Of a stretch of 64,000 nucleotides of DNA, positions 23,970-34,617 are shown one piece after another. A program made the position numbers and the translations under genes. Numbering within the stretch: the stretch's first letter is position 1; each line of letters begins with the position of its first letter. Below the pieces are notes generated by a model that saw only the letters and a program-made list of their open reading frames with translations, searched no databases and was not told the DNA's origin. Origin of the DNA: Parastagonospora avenae f. sp. tritici 18332-5 (taxonomy: Eukaryota; Ascomycota; Dothideomycetes; Pleosporales; Phaeosphaeriaceae); contig JAFJTR010000007.1 of assembly GCA_022559985.1 (NCBI GenBank), positions 62,001 to 126,000 of the forward strand. The letters are read 5' to 3'.

Positions 23970-25418
23970 ATGTTCAAAAGAACCACTCTGCTTGCGCTCT
24001 GCGCCAGTGCTCAAAGCACCTCAGCATTCACGGATTTGCCTAGCTCGGGTCCCGAACAGATAATCAATGTTGAAGTTGCCATAATAGGTAGGAGCTTCGG
24101 GGACATACAGTGCCGTTAGGCTACGCGAAGACTTCAATGCCAGCATCATTGTGATAGAACCAAGAGACCACCTTGGAGGACATGTCAGCACGTATACCGT
24201 ACCCGAGACGAACACCACGCTTGAATACGGTGTACAGTCATACGTCCGCAATCAAGCCGCTTTCGAGTTTTATGCGCGCTTCGACATCAGCACACAACCA
24301 TTTGCTGCTAAAATACTCACGGCCATCAATGTCAGCTTTGAAACAGGAGCGAGGTTGGACGAGTACATTTCACCAGCTGCTAATGCTACGACTGCAGCGC
24401 TGAAGCGATGGCTTGAAATCGTCGCAAAGTACGAAGGCATGCTCGAACCTGGGTATTGGAGCTTCCCGCAACCACAAGATATCCCAGCGGGGCTCCTGGT
24501 GCATGTCGAGGACTTTGTAAAGCAGAACGGACTCGAGGCCACAATACCACGCATCGTCTCCATCTCCGGCGTTGGATATGGAGGCATCCGTCACTTGCTC
24601 ACATTCAATCTTAAGCAGGCCTTCGGCGCAACACTCACTCGACAAGTCTTGAATGGCGAGCTTCTTCTTCCAATCGGAAGTAACAGTCTCATCTACCAAC
24701 GCGCTCTAGCTCTTCTCCACAAAGACGTCCTTCTCTCGACCACCGTCCAAAGCGTCCAGCGACACTCCAACGGAGCGACGTTTATCGTAAAGCAAGGCGA
24801 AAAAGACTATCAAATCAATGTAAAACGCATCCTGTACACTGCACCACCAAGCCTAACCACACTTTCACCATACCATCTCGACGACAAAGAGAAGACCGTC
24901 TTCTCGCAATGGGCTATCGATGGCGAATAGATCGGCATTGCCAAAATACCATGCATACCTGAGAGCTCCTCGATTAATTACATACCCTCGGCTGTAGTTC
25001 CTAACAACCAAGTCGCAATCAAAGACTGGCCGTACTCTTTACGATTCGACTCTACTTGCCCCACGGGACTTGGCCTATTCCGCGTCATCCTTGAGAGAAT
25101 TACACAATTTCGTCAGAGGAGTACAAAAAGCTGGTATCAGAGGGCGTGCAGAAGATTCAGGATGCGGGAACTGTAACAGGCAATTGTACGGTGGAGATCA
25201 GGGTGATGAGCGACCATACGAGGCCGGTGTGGAAGCAGAGCGCTGCGCAGCTCAAGGAAGGGTTTGTGCAGGAGTTGTACTCGCTTCAGGGATATAAGCA
25301 TATGTGGTACACGGGGTCTGTGTGGGGTGCGCCATATAGCAGTACGCTTTGGGCGTATACTGATACGGTGCTGCCAAAGTTACTGGCAGATCTCAAGGAA
25401 GGTAACGCCAATAATTGA
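23970..25418 (+). pseudogene. Decayed secreted FAD-dependent amine oxidase-like oxidoreductase
   Basis: The reading begins with a signal peptide (ATG at 23970, MFKRTTLLALCAS…). It continues through an N-terminal FAD-binding motif and IEPRDHLGGHVSTY to the C-terminal DTVLPKLLADLKEG. This resembles fungal FAD oxidoreductases of the beta-cyclopiazonate dehydrogenase-like/flavin amine oxidase group. Three lesions are visible. First, the frame breaks inside the dinucleotide-binding glycine motif: VAIIG in frame ends at 24089 and GASGTYSAVRLRED resumes at 24091 one base out. Second, an in-frame TAG at 24928-24930 sits between SQWAIDGE and IGIAKIPCIPE. Third, a frame shift at about 25091-25098 separates GLGLFRVIL from NYTISSEEYKK. 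No intron explains these breaks. Loss of the FAD loop alone should kill the protein. Confidence 0.85.
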
Positions 25419-25828
25419 GCTGAATTGAAGTTATGATGCAAAAGCAATGGGGAAAAACGCGGGTCGTACGATGAAAACGTGTAGTCGACTAAAAGGTGCG
25501 CGGCCAGTCTAGGGTATGAGGGCGTGTCTCCTTCGAAGAAATAAATGAGGTGCAGGGAAGTATCAAGTAGATAGGTGGAAAATAAATATATTCATAAATT
25601 GCGTTCCATGGAAGCAGGAGACTAGAATATGATTATATCGTATCCAGCCATCGGCTTGACCCGGTACAAGTACACATAGAACTCAGTCCTTATCAACGGT
25701 ATGGGGACAGATGATATCTCTGGACATTTTCCTGCATCCACCTTCGAGATCTTGACATTTTGTTCGGTGTGGCCTGCTGACTCGAGTACATTATCGTTCA
25801 TCCTGATGTGGTATATGGGTCGAGTTGG
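25419..25828. other. Short convergent intergenic region
   Basis: This stretch of 410 bp between the FAD oxidoreductase pseudogene and the 3' end of the glutaredoxin gene holds no ORF; it should contain the glutaredoxin 3' UTR. Confidence 0.4.
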
Positions 25829-26730
25829 CTAAGCCGCTGCTTTGTTGACTGAGTACTGTGAGAGGAACTCGGGGTCGTTCTCGAATTCTTCCTTGACCTA
25901 GGGCAGTTATTAGCATATTTTCGTGATACGCTCTCCAATGCAGAAGGACTTACAATATCAAGACCGCCAACCAGCTCACCATCCACCCACAATTGTGGGA
26001 AAGTCGGCCAATCCGCATACTCCTTCAGACCCTGCCGTACCTCGTCGTCGGCCAAGATGTTGAAGAAGCCGTACCGGACGCCCTTCTCCCGCAGTACGCT
26101 GACCGTCTGTCTGCTGAAGCCGCACTGTGGTGCGCTTGGTGTACCCTTCATGAACAGCATGACGGGTGCGGCCTTGACAAGCTCGCTCAGCCTCTTCATC
26201 AGCTCATCCTTGTTTGTCTGCTGCTCGCCCTCTCGGTGTTCGCTTGCGCTGTACTCGGGTGCGGTGTTCGGGTCTTGGGCGCCTGGCGCATAGCCGGCCA
26301 AGTTCTTGCCTGCACTGTCTGTGCCATTCGTCTGCGCCGGCCGTGTGACTGTCTGCGCCGGTGGTAGACTTGCTTTGGAGTCGCCAGACCCTGCGCCAGC
26401 GTACTTCTCGACCGCCGCTCGTACCTTGGCCGCATCGGACCCTGATACTGTCTCTAGCGTCTTTCCATCTTTCTGTAGCACAATGTAGGGGACAGCTGTG
26501 ACGTCGTACTCTTCCGAGACTTCTGGGACTTCTTCGGCGTTGAGCGCGAGGAACGATATGGGCGCATCGACGGGGTATGTGCTAGCGAGCGTCTTGAGAA
26601 TAATCGACATCTGTTCGCATGGCTTGGCCCATGGCGCGTGGAAGTATATGACGGCGAGGGTGGAGGCGGGCAGCGCGGAGATGGTGGACAGGAACGCCTG
26701 CTCGTCGGCAACGTCTTGAATTGTCGCCAT
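25829..26730 (-). CDS. GRX4: Monothiol glutaredoxin Grx3/4 (thioredoxin-glutaredoxin fusion)
   Basis: This cytosolic/nuclear protein binds a glutathione-ligated [2Fe-2S] cluster, takes part in iron trafficking and iron-dependent gene regulation, and supplies cytosolic Fe-S assembly. Exons are 26730-25954 and 25897-25829 with a 56-nt intron (GTAAGT…TAG) placed after GGLDI, a usual position; 281 residues in all. An N-terminal thioredoxin-like domain (1-110) has AKPC (35-38) in place of the CxxC pair, so it is redox-inactive, as in known Grx3/4 proteins. A linker rich in Pro, Thr and Ala follows. The glutaredoxin domain (about 170-270) has the monothiol CGFS site (203-206), WPTFPQLWV and DGELVGGLDI. 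The gene is divergent from RPF2. Confidence 0.96.
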
Positions 26731-27098
26731 GTTGGATGATTCGAATTATCGCGTGGGCAGCGTGCGACTATGCGCGATGAGACAGAGGATTGAGAGGTAG
26801 AGTAATAGTGGAGATGGCAGAGTGCTGTGCTGTGGAAAAAGCGCGGAAAAGCAGCTCACAAATAATGATCTGATAAGTAATAGCCAACTCTCTGACGTGC
26901 TTTGCTCTGTGCTTTGCTCTGCGCTTTGCCCCGCCGATGTGCGGAACCAAGCCAGCAAGAACACCCCTCCACCACGGAAGTCGCCGCCGGCGGCCTTATC
27001 AGATCGGCCAAACCATTTCGCCGGCCCGTTATCGATTCTCAAGAAAAAGTTACCGCCAAGAGTTCGAGGTTGCCGACATACACCAAAGCAGCGACAAC
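26731..27098. promoter_or_regulatory. Bidirectional promoter GRX4 / RPF2
   Basis: The two start codons face away from each other across 368 bp, so both promoters must lie here. A GATAAG (26873-26878) is present, but its significance is unknown. The imperfect CTTTGCTCTGTG/CTTTGCTCTGCG repeat (26901-26929) is a small local duplication. Confidence 0.5.
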
Positions 27099-28198
27099 AT
27101 GCTGAAAACAGTGTGCGTACAGCCACGGGCAGACAGCATCGAGCACATGAAATGCTGACATCACTCCCAGCAAACCCAAGAATGCCCGCGCCAAGCGCGC
27201 AATGGCAAAGCGCGAGCCGCAGCAGAACGAGAACCCCAAGACGACCCTCTTCGTAACGGGCCAAAGGACGTCTCAGATCCTCAAGCTCGCCGTCGCCGAT
27301 CTCAGTACACTCAAGCGACCCTTCTGCGAGAGGTTCACCAAGAAGAACGACATCCACCCATTCGACGATGCTTCCTGTACGTACGACATGCGACGACGCG
27401 ACAGCAGAGTACTAACATCCCACAGCCCTCGAGTTCTTCTCCCTCAAGAACGACACCTCCCTCATCATGCTCTCCCTTCATTCCAAGAAGCGCCCACACT
27501 GTCTCACCCTCGCCCGCACCTTCTCCCACAAGATCCTTGACATGCTCGAGCTCTACATCAACCCCGACACCTTCCGCACCCTCCAGCAATTCAAGAACAA
27601 GAAGCCCTCGATCGGCCTGAAGCCCCTCCTAGCCTTCCACGGCACCGTCTTCGAAGACCCGAACCAGACCAAGTACACGCTCGCGAAGAGCCTGTTCATC
27701 GACTTCTTCAAAGGCCAAGACGCCGAGGAGATCGACGTCGAGGGCCTTCAATACCTGATCAGCATTTCCGCGCAAGAACCCACCGACGCGAAGCAGAACC
27801 CCGAAATCAAGCTGCGATTCTATCTGATCCGTACCAAGCGCTCGGGACAAAAGCTACCCCGTGTCGAAGTCGAGGAAATGGGTCCCAGGATGGACTTCTC
27901 GCTTGGTCGCGAGCAGTTCCCCGATGCGGATATGATGAAGGCTGCACTGAAGAAGCCAAAGGGTGCGGAGCCGAGGACGAAGAAGAACATCGACACGGAT
28001 GTCATGGGAGACAAGACTGGTAAGATTCACGTCGGTAAGCAGGACCTGGGCACCATGCAGACGAGGAAGATGAAGGGTCTCAAGAGGAGTAGAGGAGACA
28101 GGGACGAGAACGATGTCCAAGCAGTACAGAATGGAGGTGATGAGAGCGGCAGAGAGAGTGTAGATGATGAGGCGACGCCAAAGAAGGCGCGCGTGTAG
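27099..28198 (+). CDS. RPF2: Ribosome biogenesis protein Rpf2 (Brix domain)
   Basis: This nucleolar factor, with Rrs1, recruits 5S RNP (5S rRNA, Rpl5, Rpl11) to the pre-60S particle. Exons are 27099-27112, 27171-27376 and 27426-28198; introns are 58 nt (GTGCGT…CAG) and 49 nt (GTACGT…CAG). The first exon has only 14 coding bases (MLKT plus two bases). The joined product is 330 residues. The N-terminus is basic (KPKNARAKRAMAKREP). The Brix domain spans about 30-235, with LFVTGQRTSQ at its start and LKPLLAFHG and FGQ-like core segments. The C-terminal tail is Lys/Arg- and Glu-rich and ends in a KKARV cluster, as expected for a nucleolar protein. Confidence 0.96.
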
Positions 28199-28372
28199 AC
28201 GACTACGCATAAAAAGACATTGCATGGATGGCGTTTAAAGGCATTTTCGATCGAACGCGGTGTTGGGATTTAATTATACCATCTTGCAATAGGCGCTTAA
28301 CATACAGAAAAAGTGTTCAATACAGATGAGATGATTTGTTTGATTCAAACTACAAGTCCTCGCATTTCATAG

Positions 28373-31300
28373 CTAATCATCATCTTCGTCATCAACACCT
28401 AGCCATTTCGCCCGACACTTGACTGCCACACTTCTAACTTCTCTCTTCCCGTCGTCCAGCGCAACTATCAACTTCTTCACCACTTGTCTGCGATACGGAA
28501 GAACTGTCTCGCGCTTGAACTTCTCCGCCACGAGCGTCAGTGCTCGAAGCGCTGCTACCTTCACACCCGCCGGTCCCTTACCCGTAGCGTTCGTCAAAAG
28601 TCGCGATATCAGTGCATTAGCGTGTTCCTCTAACACCGCAGGTTTTTCGCTCAATGTGCTCATAAGCGTGCCGATGGCTGCTTCTTTGACGCCGTCCGCA
28701 GATTTGAGGTCGAGGGATTGCAGTAGCAGAGTAGTCAACTGGGCTACTTCCTCGACAACAATGTCAAAGGGCATCCATCGCAACGCACCGGCCAGCGCAA
28801 TGAGGTAATTTGGCTTCGTTTGTGCATCTGCTTCTTTGAAAGCCTGTGTTATGCTCGGTACTAAGAGCGCAAAAGTCTTGTGTTTGTGTAGACCTAGGAT
28901 CTGGCAGTGGTTTTGCTTGATCAAGAGGTCATCCGGTTGAAGAAGCGTGGAGAATCCGTGAGCGACGGTTGTGCCGTATTTGGGGTGGGAAAGAAGGTTG
29001 AGTATAGTTGGGTAGAGGGTGCTGAGGATGGGGCTGCTGCGAAGGACGATGCCCTTGAGGCAGGCAAATATGATGCGTATCCTAGGGGGGTCGAGCTTCT
29101 CGGGGTTGAAGAGGTCTAAGTCGGCGATAAGAGGGTCCATACATGTCTTGAGTGCAGAAGCGGTGTAGTACTTGTTGATGATGAGGGACATTTGGTGGAG
29201 TGAGGCTGAGCGGACAGGTGGTGACAATGATGGTTGCTGTGCGTAGTCGGCCAACGACGAGACGATGAGCTGGATCTCAGTAGGTAGAACGGTATCTTTT
29301 CGGAATGAAGCAATGAGATGTGCAGAGACAATCATTGTCTTCTGTGTGCGAGGCGAGGCGTCAAGATTAAATGGTGCCAGCTCAAGCTGCGGCGTACCAC
29401 GGAAAAGTGTGTAAACTTCCGCTGCAACTGCATTCTGCTGCCCAGTGGATTGTGATCGTAAAATGAGGTTGCATATGCGTCCGACCAGATCCAGTGTCTT
29501 CTCGTCTTCGAAGGCTTTATGAGAAGCATTGGCATCCGACGCACGTTGTAACAGAGGCAAGGCGATGTCGTTGTAGTAGCTGGACTTCTCTGAGGCCTGT
29601 GCCAATCTTGCCTCGCCTTTGGTGAGGGCGTACAGAATAGCCGAGAGCAATGCGAGCACGTACTCAGTAGTCGCGCCCTGCTTTACAGCGACACTAAACT
29701 TGTTCTTTAGTCGTAGTAGAACGGTATCGAAAACTTGTTCTTCACTTGCGAGCTTGGCGAAAGCCTCCAACACGGTAAGGTATTCTCTTTCGCCATCAGC
29801 ATCGGTGTCGGGCAATTGTGCGAGAAACGCCGGGAAAGCTTTGTCAACAACTACTTGTGGCTTTTGGTGGGCAATCTCCACGATGCCATTGATCGCAGCC
29901 ACTTTGACCTCATCTTTTCCATATGGCTCTTCATGGATAACGATATAGTGCAAGAGCTGGATGATCTCGCTCACGTCTTCGTCTCGCAGTAGCTGCCGTG
30001 CTTTCGACAATTGCAACAGACCATCTAGGCACACCAACCGAAACGAGACTTCCTTGGCTGGTGCAGTTCTCAGACCGTCAAGCATGATCTTCAGAGCGTC
30101 TTCGCGGAATTTAGCTAAAGCATTGCTCTCAACTTGGTCCCTAGCAGGTCCTATCACGCGCCAGTCGCCATAGACATCAATGTTTGCCCGGATGAGCTGG
30201 ACAAGGACTTCCAATAGCCCTCTTCGCTTGGCCATGGTATCTGCATTCTGGAATAAGAGAAACATCGTCGGTAAGACTCCAGCTAAGAGGATGTTGGTGA
30301 CTTCTGCTGACACATTGGTGATGCTCTTCAATATCCGAGCGGCGGCCTGTGATTGCTTAGTTGGCGCATCCTCGAGGTGTTCGTTGCATTCCTTGATGAT
30401 TGGTCGCAAATATGCGTTGAGTGGGCCACTTGAGCCCTGAGACAGGACCTTCGCAATAGCAGCCAGTGCTGCCAGAGCTTCCTCGGCGAGATCCTCTTGT
30501 TCTACCTTCAAAATTTCGAACTTCAACGCATCCCACAGTGTTATCGAGTAGAGCGAAACTGTTCTTGGGCCATACTCTGTGACCGATGCGGTGATCGTTT
30601 GAAGGACGTCTCGCTTGGTGTTCATTGATGTAGAGTCGAGCTTATCAAGGAGAGCGGGAAAAGCGTAGGGCGCAAAGTCCGCGGTAGATGATATACAGTC
30701 CTTTAAACGGTCCTTCAGATCCTGAGCTGTGATGCCGTACGGATCGTCTGGCGGTGGTCGGAACGTGATAGGAAAGTAGTTGAAAACAGCATCGAATAGT
30801 TCCTGGGCATCGGCGCCAATATTCCACTCCGTCATAGGTACTTTCAGGATAGAGAAGACTACCATGAGGTTCCGTGGGTCCTTTTCGCCATCAAAGTATG
30901 CAATGAATCGTGACATGAAATCTGGTCTAGACTCATGGTGTTCTCGTAGGGCTTCTCGGTACTTGGCCATGAGGGTATCGACAAGTCGCAGCACGGGGTA
31001 CCGTTCGCTCTGCTGCTTGAACTGGCGTAGTGGGTGGGTATTCGTGAGCAAGGCTTCAATTATGCCTACCACTCGTACGTCGTCCCATTTTCCAAGCTCC
31101 TCCAATGCAAGAAGTGCTTTCGCGCAGGATCCTAAGCCTTCAGTGTCCTCGGTTCTTGAAAGCGTAAAGTCGCATAGGAGGTTACCTAGCAGGTCCGTTA
31201 GCCTACTTGCTGCCACAACGCATACTATGGGATCCAAGTTGCACATGCGCCTGCGCGCAATAATTCCTTGGTCCGATCCTCAAACGCCTGTCATGCTTTC

Positions 31301-31749
31301 TCAAGAACTATAGGCATGAGCCTTGATTGACTTATCGGCATCGAAGGCAAGTGCGGCTTGGTATACGACTGGATAAAGAGACTCGGTACAAGAGAGCGAA
31401 CTGAGGAATCGACGTACGCTGCTGGAGAGACAGCACTTTTTGTGGTGTCGAGGCGAGCACCTCCGCAAGATACGACATGGCTACACTACCATCAGCATGG
31501 ATCAAAGCTATATGTGCTGCAAACTGACTCTTAGAACGCGTGGCACCATCTTCGCTGTTTAAGTACTCGCCCAGATCAGTCACGAGGCTGATGAGCTTCA
31601 ATTGTCCATTTTTGAGTCCTACCAGCTATCAGCGCTCTTCCGCCGCACCATACCCCGCCAGACTCACGCGTCGCACTCTTCTGTGCAGTCTCGGTCGCCT
31701 CCTTCTTGTTCCTGTCATAGTCCAGCAAATACTGCTGAATGTCTGACAT
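28373..31749 (-). CDS. MMS19: MMS19 nucleotide excision repair / Fe-S targeting protein
   Basis: The CIA targeting complex uses MMS19 to pass iron-sulfur clusters to nuclear and cytosolic enzymes (XPD helicase, DNA polymerases). Exons are 31749-31668, 31618-31418 and 31185-28373; introns are 49 and 232 nt. The sum is 3096 nt, 1032 codons, 1031 residues, typical for fungi. Evidence includes the N-terminal MSDIQQYLLDYD… region, QQRNLLCDF followed by LSRTEDTEG, FMSRFIAYFDGEKDPRNLM (MMS19 N-domain), and HEAT repeats throughout. The C-terminal MMS19 domain contains TLLLQSLDL and ends …LPYRRQVVKKLIVALDD. The second intron is long for this window, but its junction keeps the frame and the family spacing between QQ and CDF. 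Confidence 0.95.
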
Positions 31750-32069
31750 TATCACAGCGCGTCTTCACAAGTGTAGGTTGAAGGCGTCGTGAGCACGCGC
31801 TTGGGAAAGTTGCGGTGCGATGACGTTACGGGATCGCGGTGGTGCTGATTGGCCGGTATCGGGATGGTGGGGCAGTCTCAAAAAAAGTTACTGGAAACCC
31901 GGCAGTCGCATGAATCGAGTTAATTGCGCGGAAGTTGAGCGTCTGGGTCACCTGAAAGACTTTGCATGGCTTGCGGCTGACCGTCACTCGTTCTGTCCCC
32001 GTAAAATACTAGCATCACACCTTTGGTACAGTTCCACATACCAATCCCAACCAACCAGACTACCCCACC
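31750..32069. promoter_or_regulatory. Bidirectional promoter MMS19 / MTD1
   Basis: The start codons are divergent and 320 bp apart, so both promoters share this interval. A CT-rich or TATA-like element is not obvious. A perfect direct or inverted repeat was not seen. Confidence 0.45.
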
Positions 32070-33191
32070 ATGGCCGAAGACAAGCCCAATTGCAAGGTCG
32101 TCCTGGCCAACAACATTGCCAAAAGTCTTCTGGAGGAAGTCAGAGATGGCTTGAGCAAGATTGAGCGAAAGCCACTCCTCGTCGGCTTCCTCTCGAGCTC
32201 CGATCCCGCTGCTCGTGTGTATGCTGAGTGGACAGGCAAGACGTGTACTGAAAAGTGAGCACATTTGTCAATTCACTACAACAATTACGCTATTTGTTGT
32301 GATTCTCAAGTGATTTGAAGGCTAATCGTGGAGTAGTGGCTTCGCTTTCGACCTCCGTGAAGTCGACCGTGAACTTCTCGAGGACGCACTCATCGATGCG
32401 AACAACGACGACAAGGTGGACGGCATAATTGTCTACTACCCAATCTTCGGCAACCGGCAAGACCAGTACCTCCAGCAGATTGTATCCATCGACAAGGACG
32501 TTGAGGGTTTGTCGCATCGCTACATTTTCAACATGTACCAGAACATTCGCTTCTTGGACCCGGCGAATACAAAGAAGAGCATATTGCCTTGCACACCGCT
32601 GGCTGTCATCAAGATCCTCGAGTACTTGAGAATATACAATACCATTCTTTCATATGGTAACAGGCTACACGGTCGCACAATTACCGTGATCAACAGGAGC
32701 GAAGTCGTTGGAAGGCCACTGGCAGCGCTGCTAGCGAACGACGGCGCCTGCGTGTTTAGCGTCGATATCAGCGACGTTCAGGAATTCACAAGAGGAGTCG
32801 GCCTCCGAAAGCGTAGACACGAAGTCGTCGACAAGCCTGGCTGGACCTTGGACGACTGCTTGCCGCTCAGCGACGTAGTCATTAGTGGCGTACCCGGCGA
32901 CAAGTACAAGGTCCCGCTGGAGAAGATGCGGGATGGAGCTGTGTGCATCAACTTTTCCAGCGAACGTAATTTCACGCCCGAAGTCAAAGAGAAGGCTTCG
33001 ATATACGTACCGGCGATCGGCAAGGTCACCATTGCGGTACTGCTGAGGAACTTGTTGGTAAGTAATCAGCCCGTCAGTATCGGATCTCGCTAACACAACG
33101 GTAGCGTCTTGCGCAAAATCGGATTGATGCTGCTGCCCAGGGCGTAGAGCCGACATCGACTGAGGAGAAGGTCATCCCGTCGACTGCATAA
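32070..33191 (+). CDS. MTD1: Methylenetetrahydrofolate dehydrogenase, NAD+-dependent, monofunctional
   Basis: The enzyme oxidises 5,10-methylene-THF to methenyl-THF in the cytosol with NAD+, feeding one-carbon units to purine synthesis. Exons are 32070-32254, 32337-33057 and 33105-33191; introns are 82 nt (GTGAGC…TAG) and 47 nt (GTAAGT…TAG). The joined frame gives 330 residues, close to yeast Mtd1. Features are the catalytic-domain start with PLLVGFLSSSDPAAR and YAEWTGKTCTE, VDGIIVYYPIFGNRQDQYLQ, LPCTPLAVIKILEYL, and the nucleotide-binding VINRSEVVGRPLAALL, followed by SDVVISGVPG. It is the short monofunctional form: no cyclohydrolase or synthetase domain is attached. Confidence 0.95.
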
Positions 33192-33398
33192 CTTGACACT
33201 TTGCTTTGAACATCTCCCAGCACTTGCTTGTTTTATACCCATTAGAAGGCAAAGCTGCCACTCAAAAGTCCACATGAGCCCAGAAAATTCTATTTCGGTA
33301 TTCGACGAGCCGGTCCGCTTCCCCACACAGAGCCTCAGGCAACAAGAAGCCGCCCGTAGTTCGCTACCGCGTTTTGTTCTCGGGAAACGAGCACATCC

Positions 33399-33418
33399 GA
33401 CGTCAATAAATTGACGTC
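33399..33418. promoter_or_regulatory. Perfect inverted repeat with two TGACGTC half-sites
   Basis: GACGTCAATAAATTGACGTC is a perfect 9-bp inverted repeat with a 2-bp centre. Each arm contains TGACGTC, seven of eight bases of the CRE/ATF site bound by bZIP factors. It lies 97 bp upstream of the ATG of the small membrane protein at 33515 and 207 bp after the MTD1 stop, so it is placed as a promoter element of the former. Confidence 0.5.
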
Positions 33419-33514
33419 TTCGTCCCATATGTGTTTTCCCCCCATTCAGTTTGCACGCTTTCACATCATCATCCCATACTCCATCACACACCTCAACCCC
33501 ATCTCCACCCCAAC

Positions 33515-34076
33515 ATGGACCATGATCCCCAAATTTGTCCGGCCGCTGTGCCCCTAGAAAAACGCTCTCCACGCGAACAGCTGCACTACTTCTGCTCCAT
33601 GCCCTCCGCAACACTCCAAACTCGTCGCGCCCTTGCCATCGCTGAGGCAATCATAGAGTACGGGGCCCTAGACCTCGTATTCTTTTCCACATGGCTCGTC
33701 CTGACTTTCTCAGAGAAGTCCTCTCACTACGTCAAGAAATTTCACAGTGAGCGAAAGCTAACACTTCTTTCCTTGAAATTTGACTTACAATATGCTAGTT
33801 GCTGCGTTCGATATCTACGATGCCATTGGCGCATTCGTCAATCGCGCTACGAAGAGGGAGCACTTCCCGCGTGTGAAGATTCTGCTGGGCATGGTTCCTA
33901 TATTCATGTGCGCGCCAAGTATGACTGTCCTGATCCTAATGTCTCTCGTCGCATGTGTGCAGAACGCGCAGATCAAGGAGCTCGAAGCCCAGACCGAGGT
34001 GATGAAGGCTAGGTTAGCGGGTAAGGCTGTATGGCCGGTTGAGGAGGAGTGGGATGTCGTTGGGCAAATGGACTAA
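33515..34076 (+). CDS. Small uncharacterised membrane protein
   Basis: I do not recognise this family. Exons are 33515-33746 and 33799-34076, joined over a 52-nt intron (GTGAGC…CTAG) with the phase kept, giving 169 residues. The start is the first ATG of a frame that becomes coding-like. The N-terminus is polar (MDHDPQICPAAVPLEKR). Two hydrophobic stretches follow: about 49-65 (GALDLVFFSTWLVLTF) and about 105-127 (ILLGMVPIFMCAPSMTVLILMSLVACV written in part). A charged helical tail with an ELEAQTEVMKARL heptad pattern ends the protein. It could be a two-helix membrane protein with a short coiled coil. The inverted repeat at 33399-33418 sits in its promoter. Confidence 0.6.
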
Positions 34077-34202
34077 GTGGAGTCACTGTATTCATCGGGC
34101 CTGGTTGAAATGCAATAGATGTGGCTGAACGTGTTCATATATTGATATAGTATGTCTGACCTTCCTGTGATGTCGTGAGACCCTCCAGCCCGTCTCATTC
34201 CT

Positions 34203-34617
34203 TCAATACATCCTCAGCGGTGGTAATTCGACGCCCGTCGGCGTCCACGGAAAGTCGATCAAGCTTTGGATTGGCGGCAACTCGATGCTCGTCAGCACCG
34301 TGTCGCACTCGCTGTTGTCTTCGCTGGCCTATACGTCGTCATCGCTGATCCAGACGCGAGGCGAATGCGATGCGGATCAGCTCTGAGGGCTGGCTGACGT
34401 GGTGTGGTGATGGTGATGATATGAATGATGATAATGGTGATGATGAGGGTGAGGGAGACATGTGATCTGTCTCCAGATGCTGAATTCCTTCTTGGTAGTA
34501 CCACAGTACCATGGCGTAGTGGTACTCTTCGATAGTGTGGAGTGTGAGGAGGCCAGGGTGAAGTTGTGGAAAGTACTCGCTGCCAGCAGCGAGGAAGTCG
34601 AAGTCGAAGTTGAACAT
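34203..34617 (-). CDS. Possible small orphan protein, two exons
   Basis: I do not recognise this. The first frame runs from ATG 34617 with an aromatic, acidic N-terminus (MFNFDFDFLAAGSEYFPQ) and then a Ser/Pro-rich segment. If a 70-nt intron (34329-34398, weak donor GTCAGC, branch-like CTGAT, acceptor TATAG) is removed, the frame continues as ASEDNSECDTVLTSIELPP and FPWTPTGVELPPLRMY to a stop at 34203. That gives 114 residues. The downstream exon has good coding composition, which is the main argument. Without the intron the ORF would stop at 34339 (92 codons). The Ser/His-rich part coincides with a GATGATG-type microsatellite, so chance remains possible. Confidence 0.35.

Noticed and set aside
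26901..26929. CTTTGCTCTGTG/CTTTGCTCTGCG repeat in the GRX4-RPF2 promoter as a regulatory array.
   Set aside because: Only two imperfect copies; a local slippage duplication explains it.
33090..33650. 186-codon minus-strand ORF between MTD1 and the small membrane protein gene.
   Set aside because: It overlaps the MTD1 last exon, the inverted repeat and the next gene's first exon; no recognisable feature.
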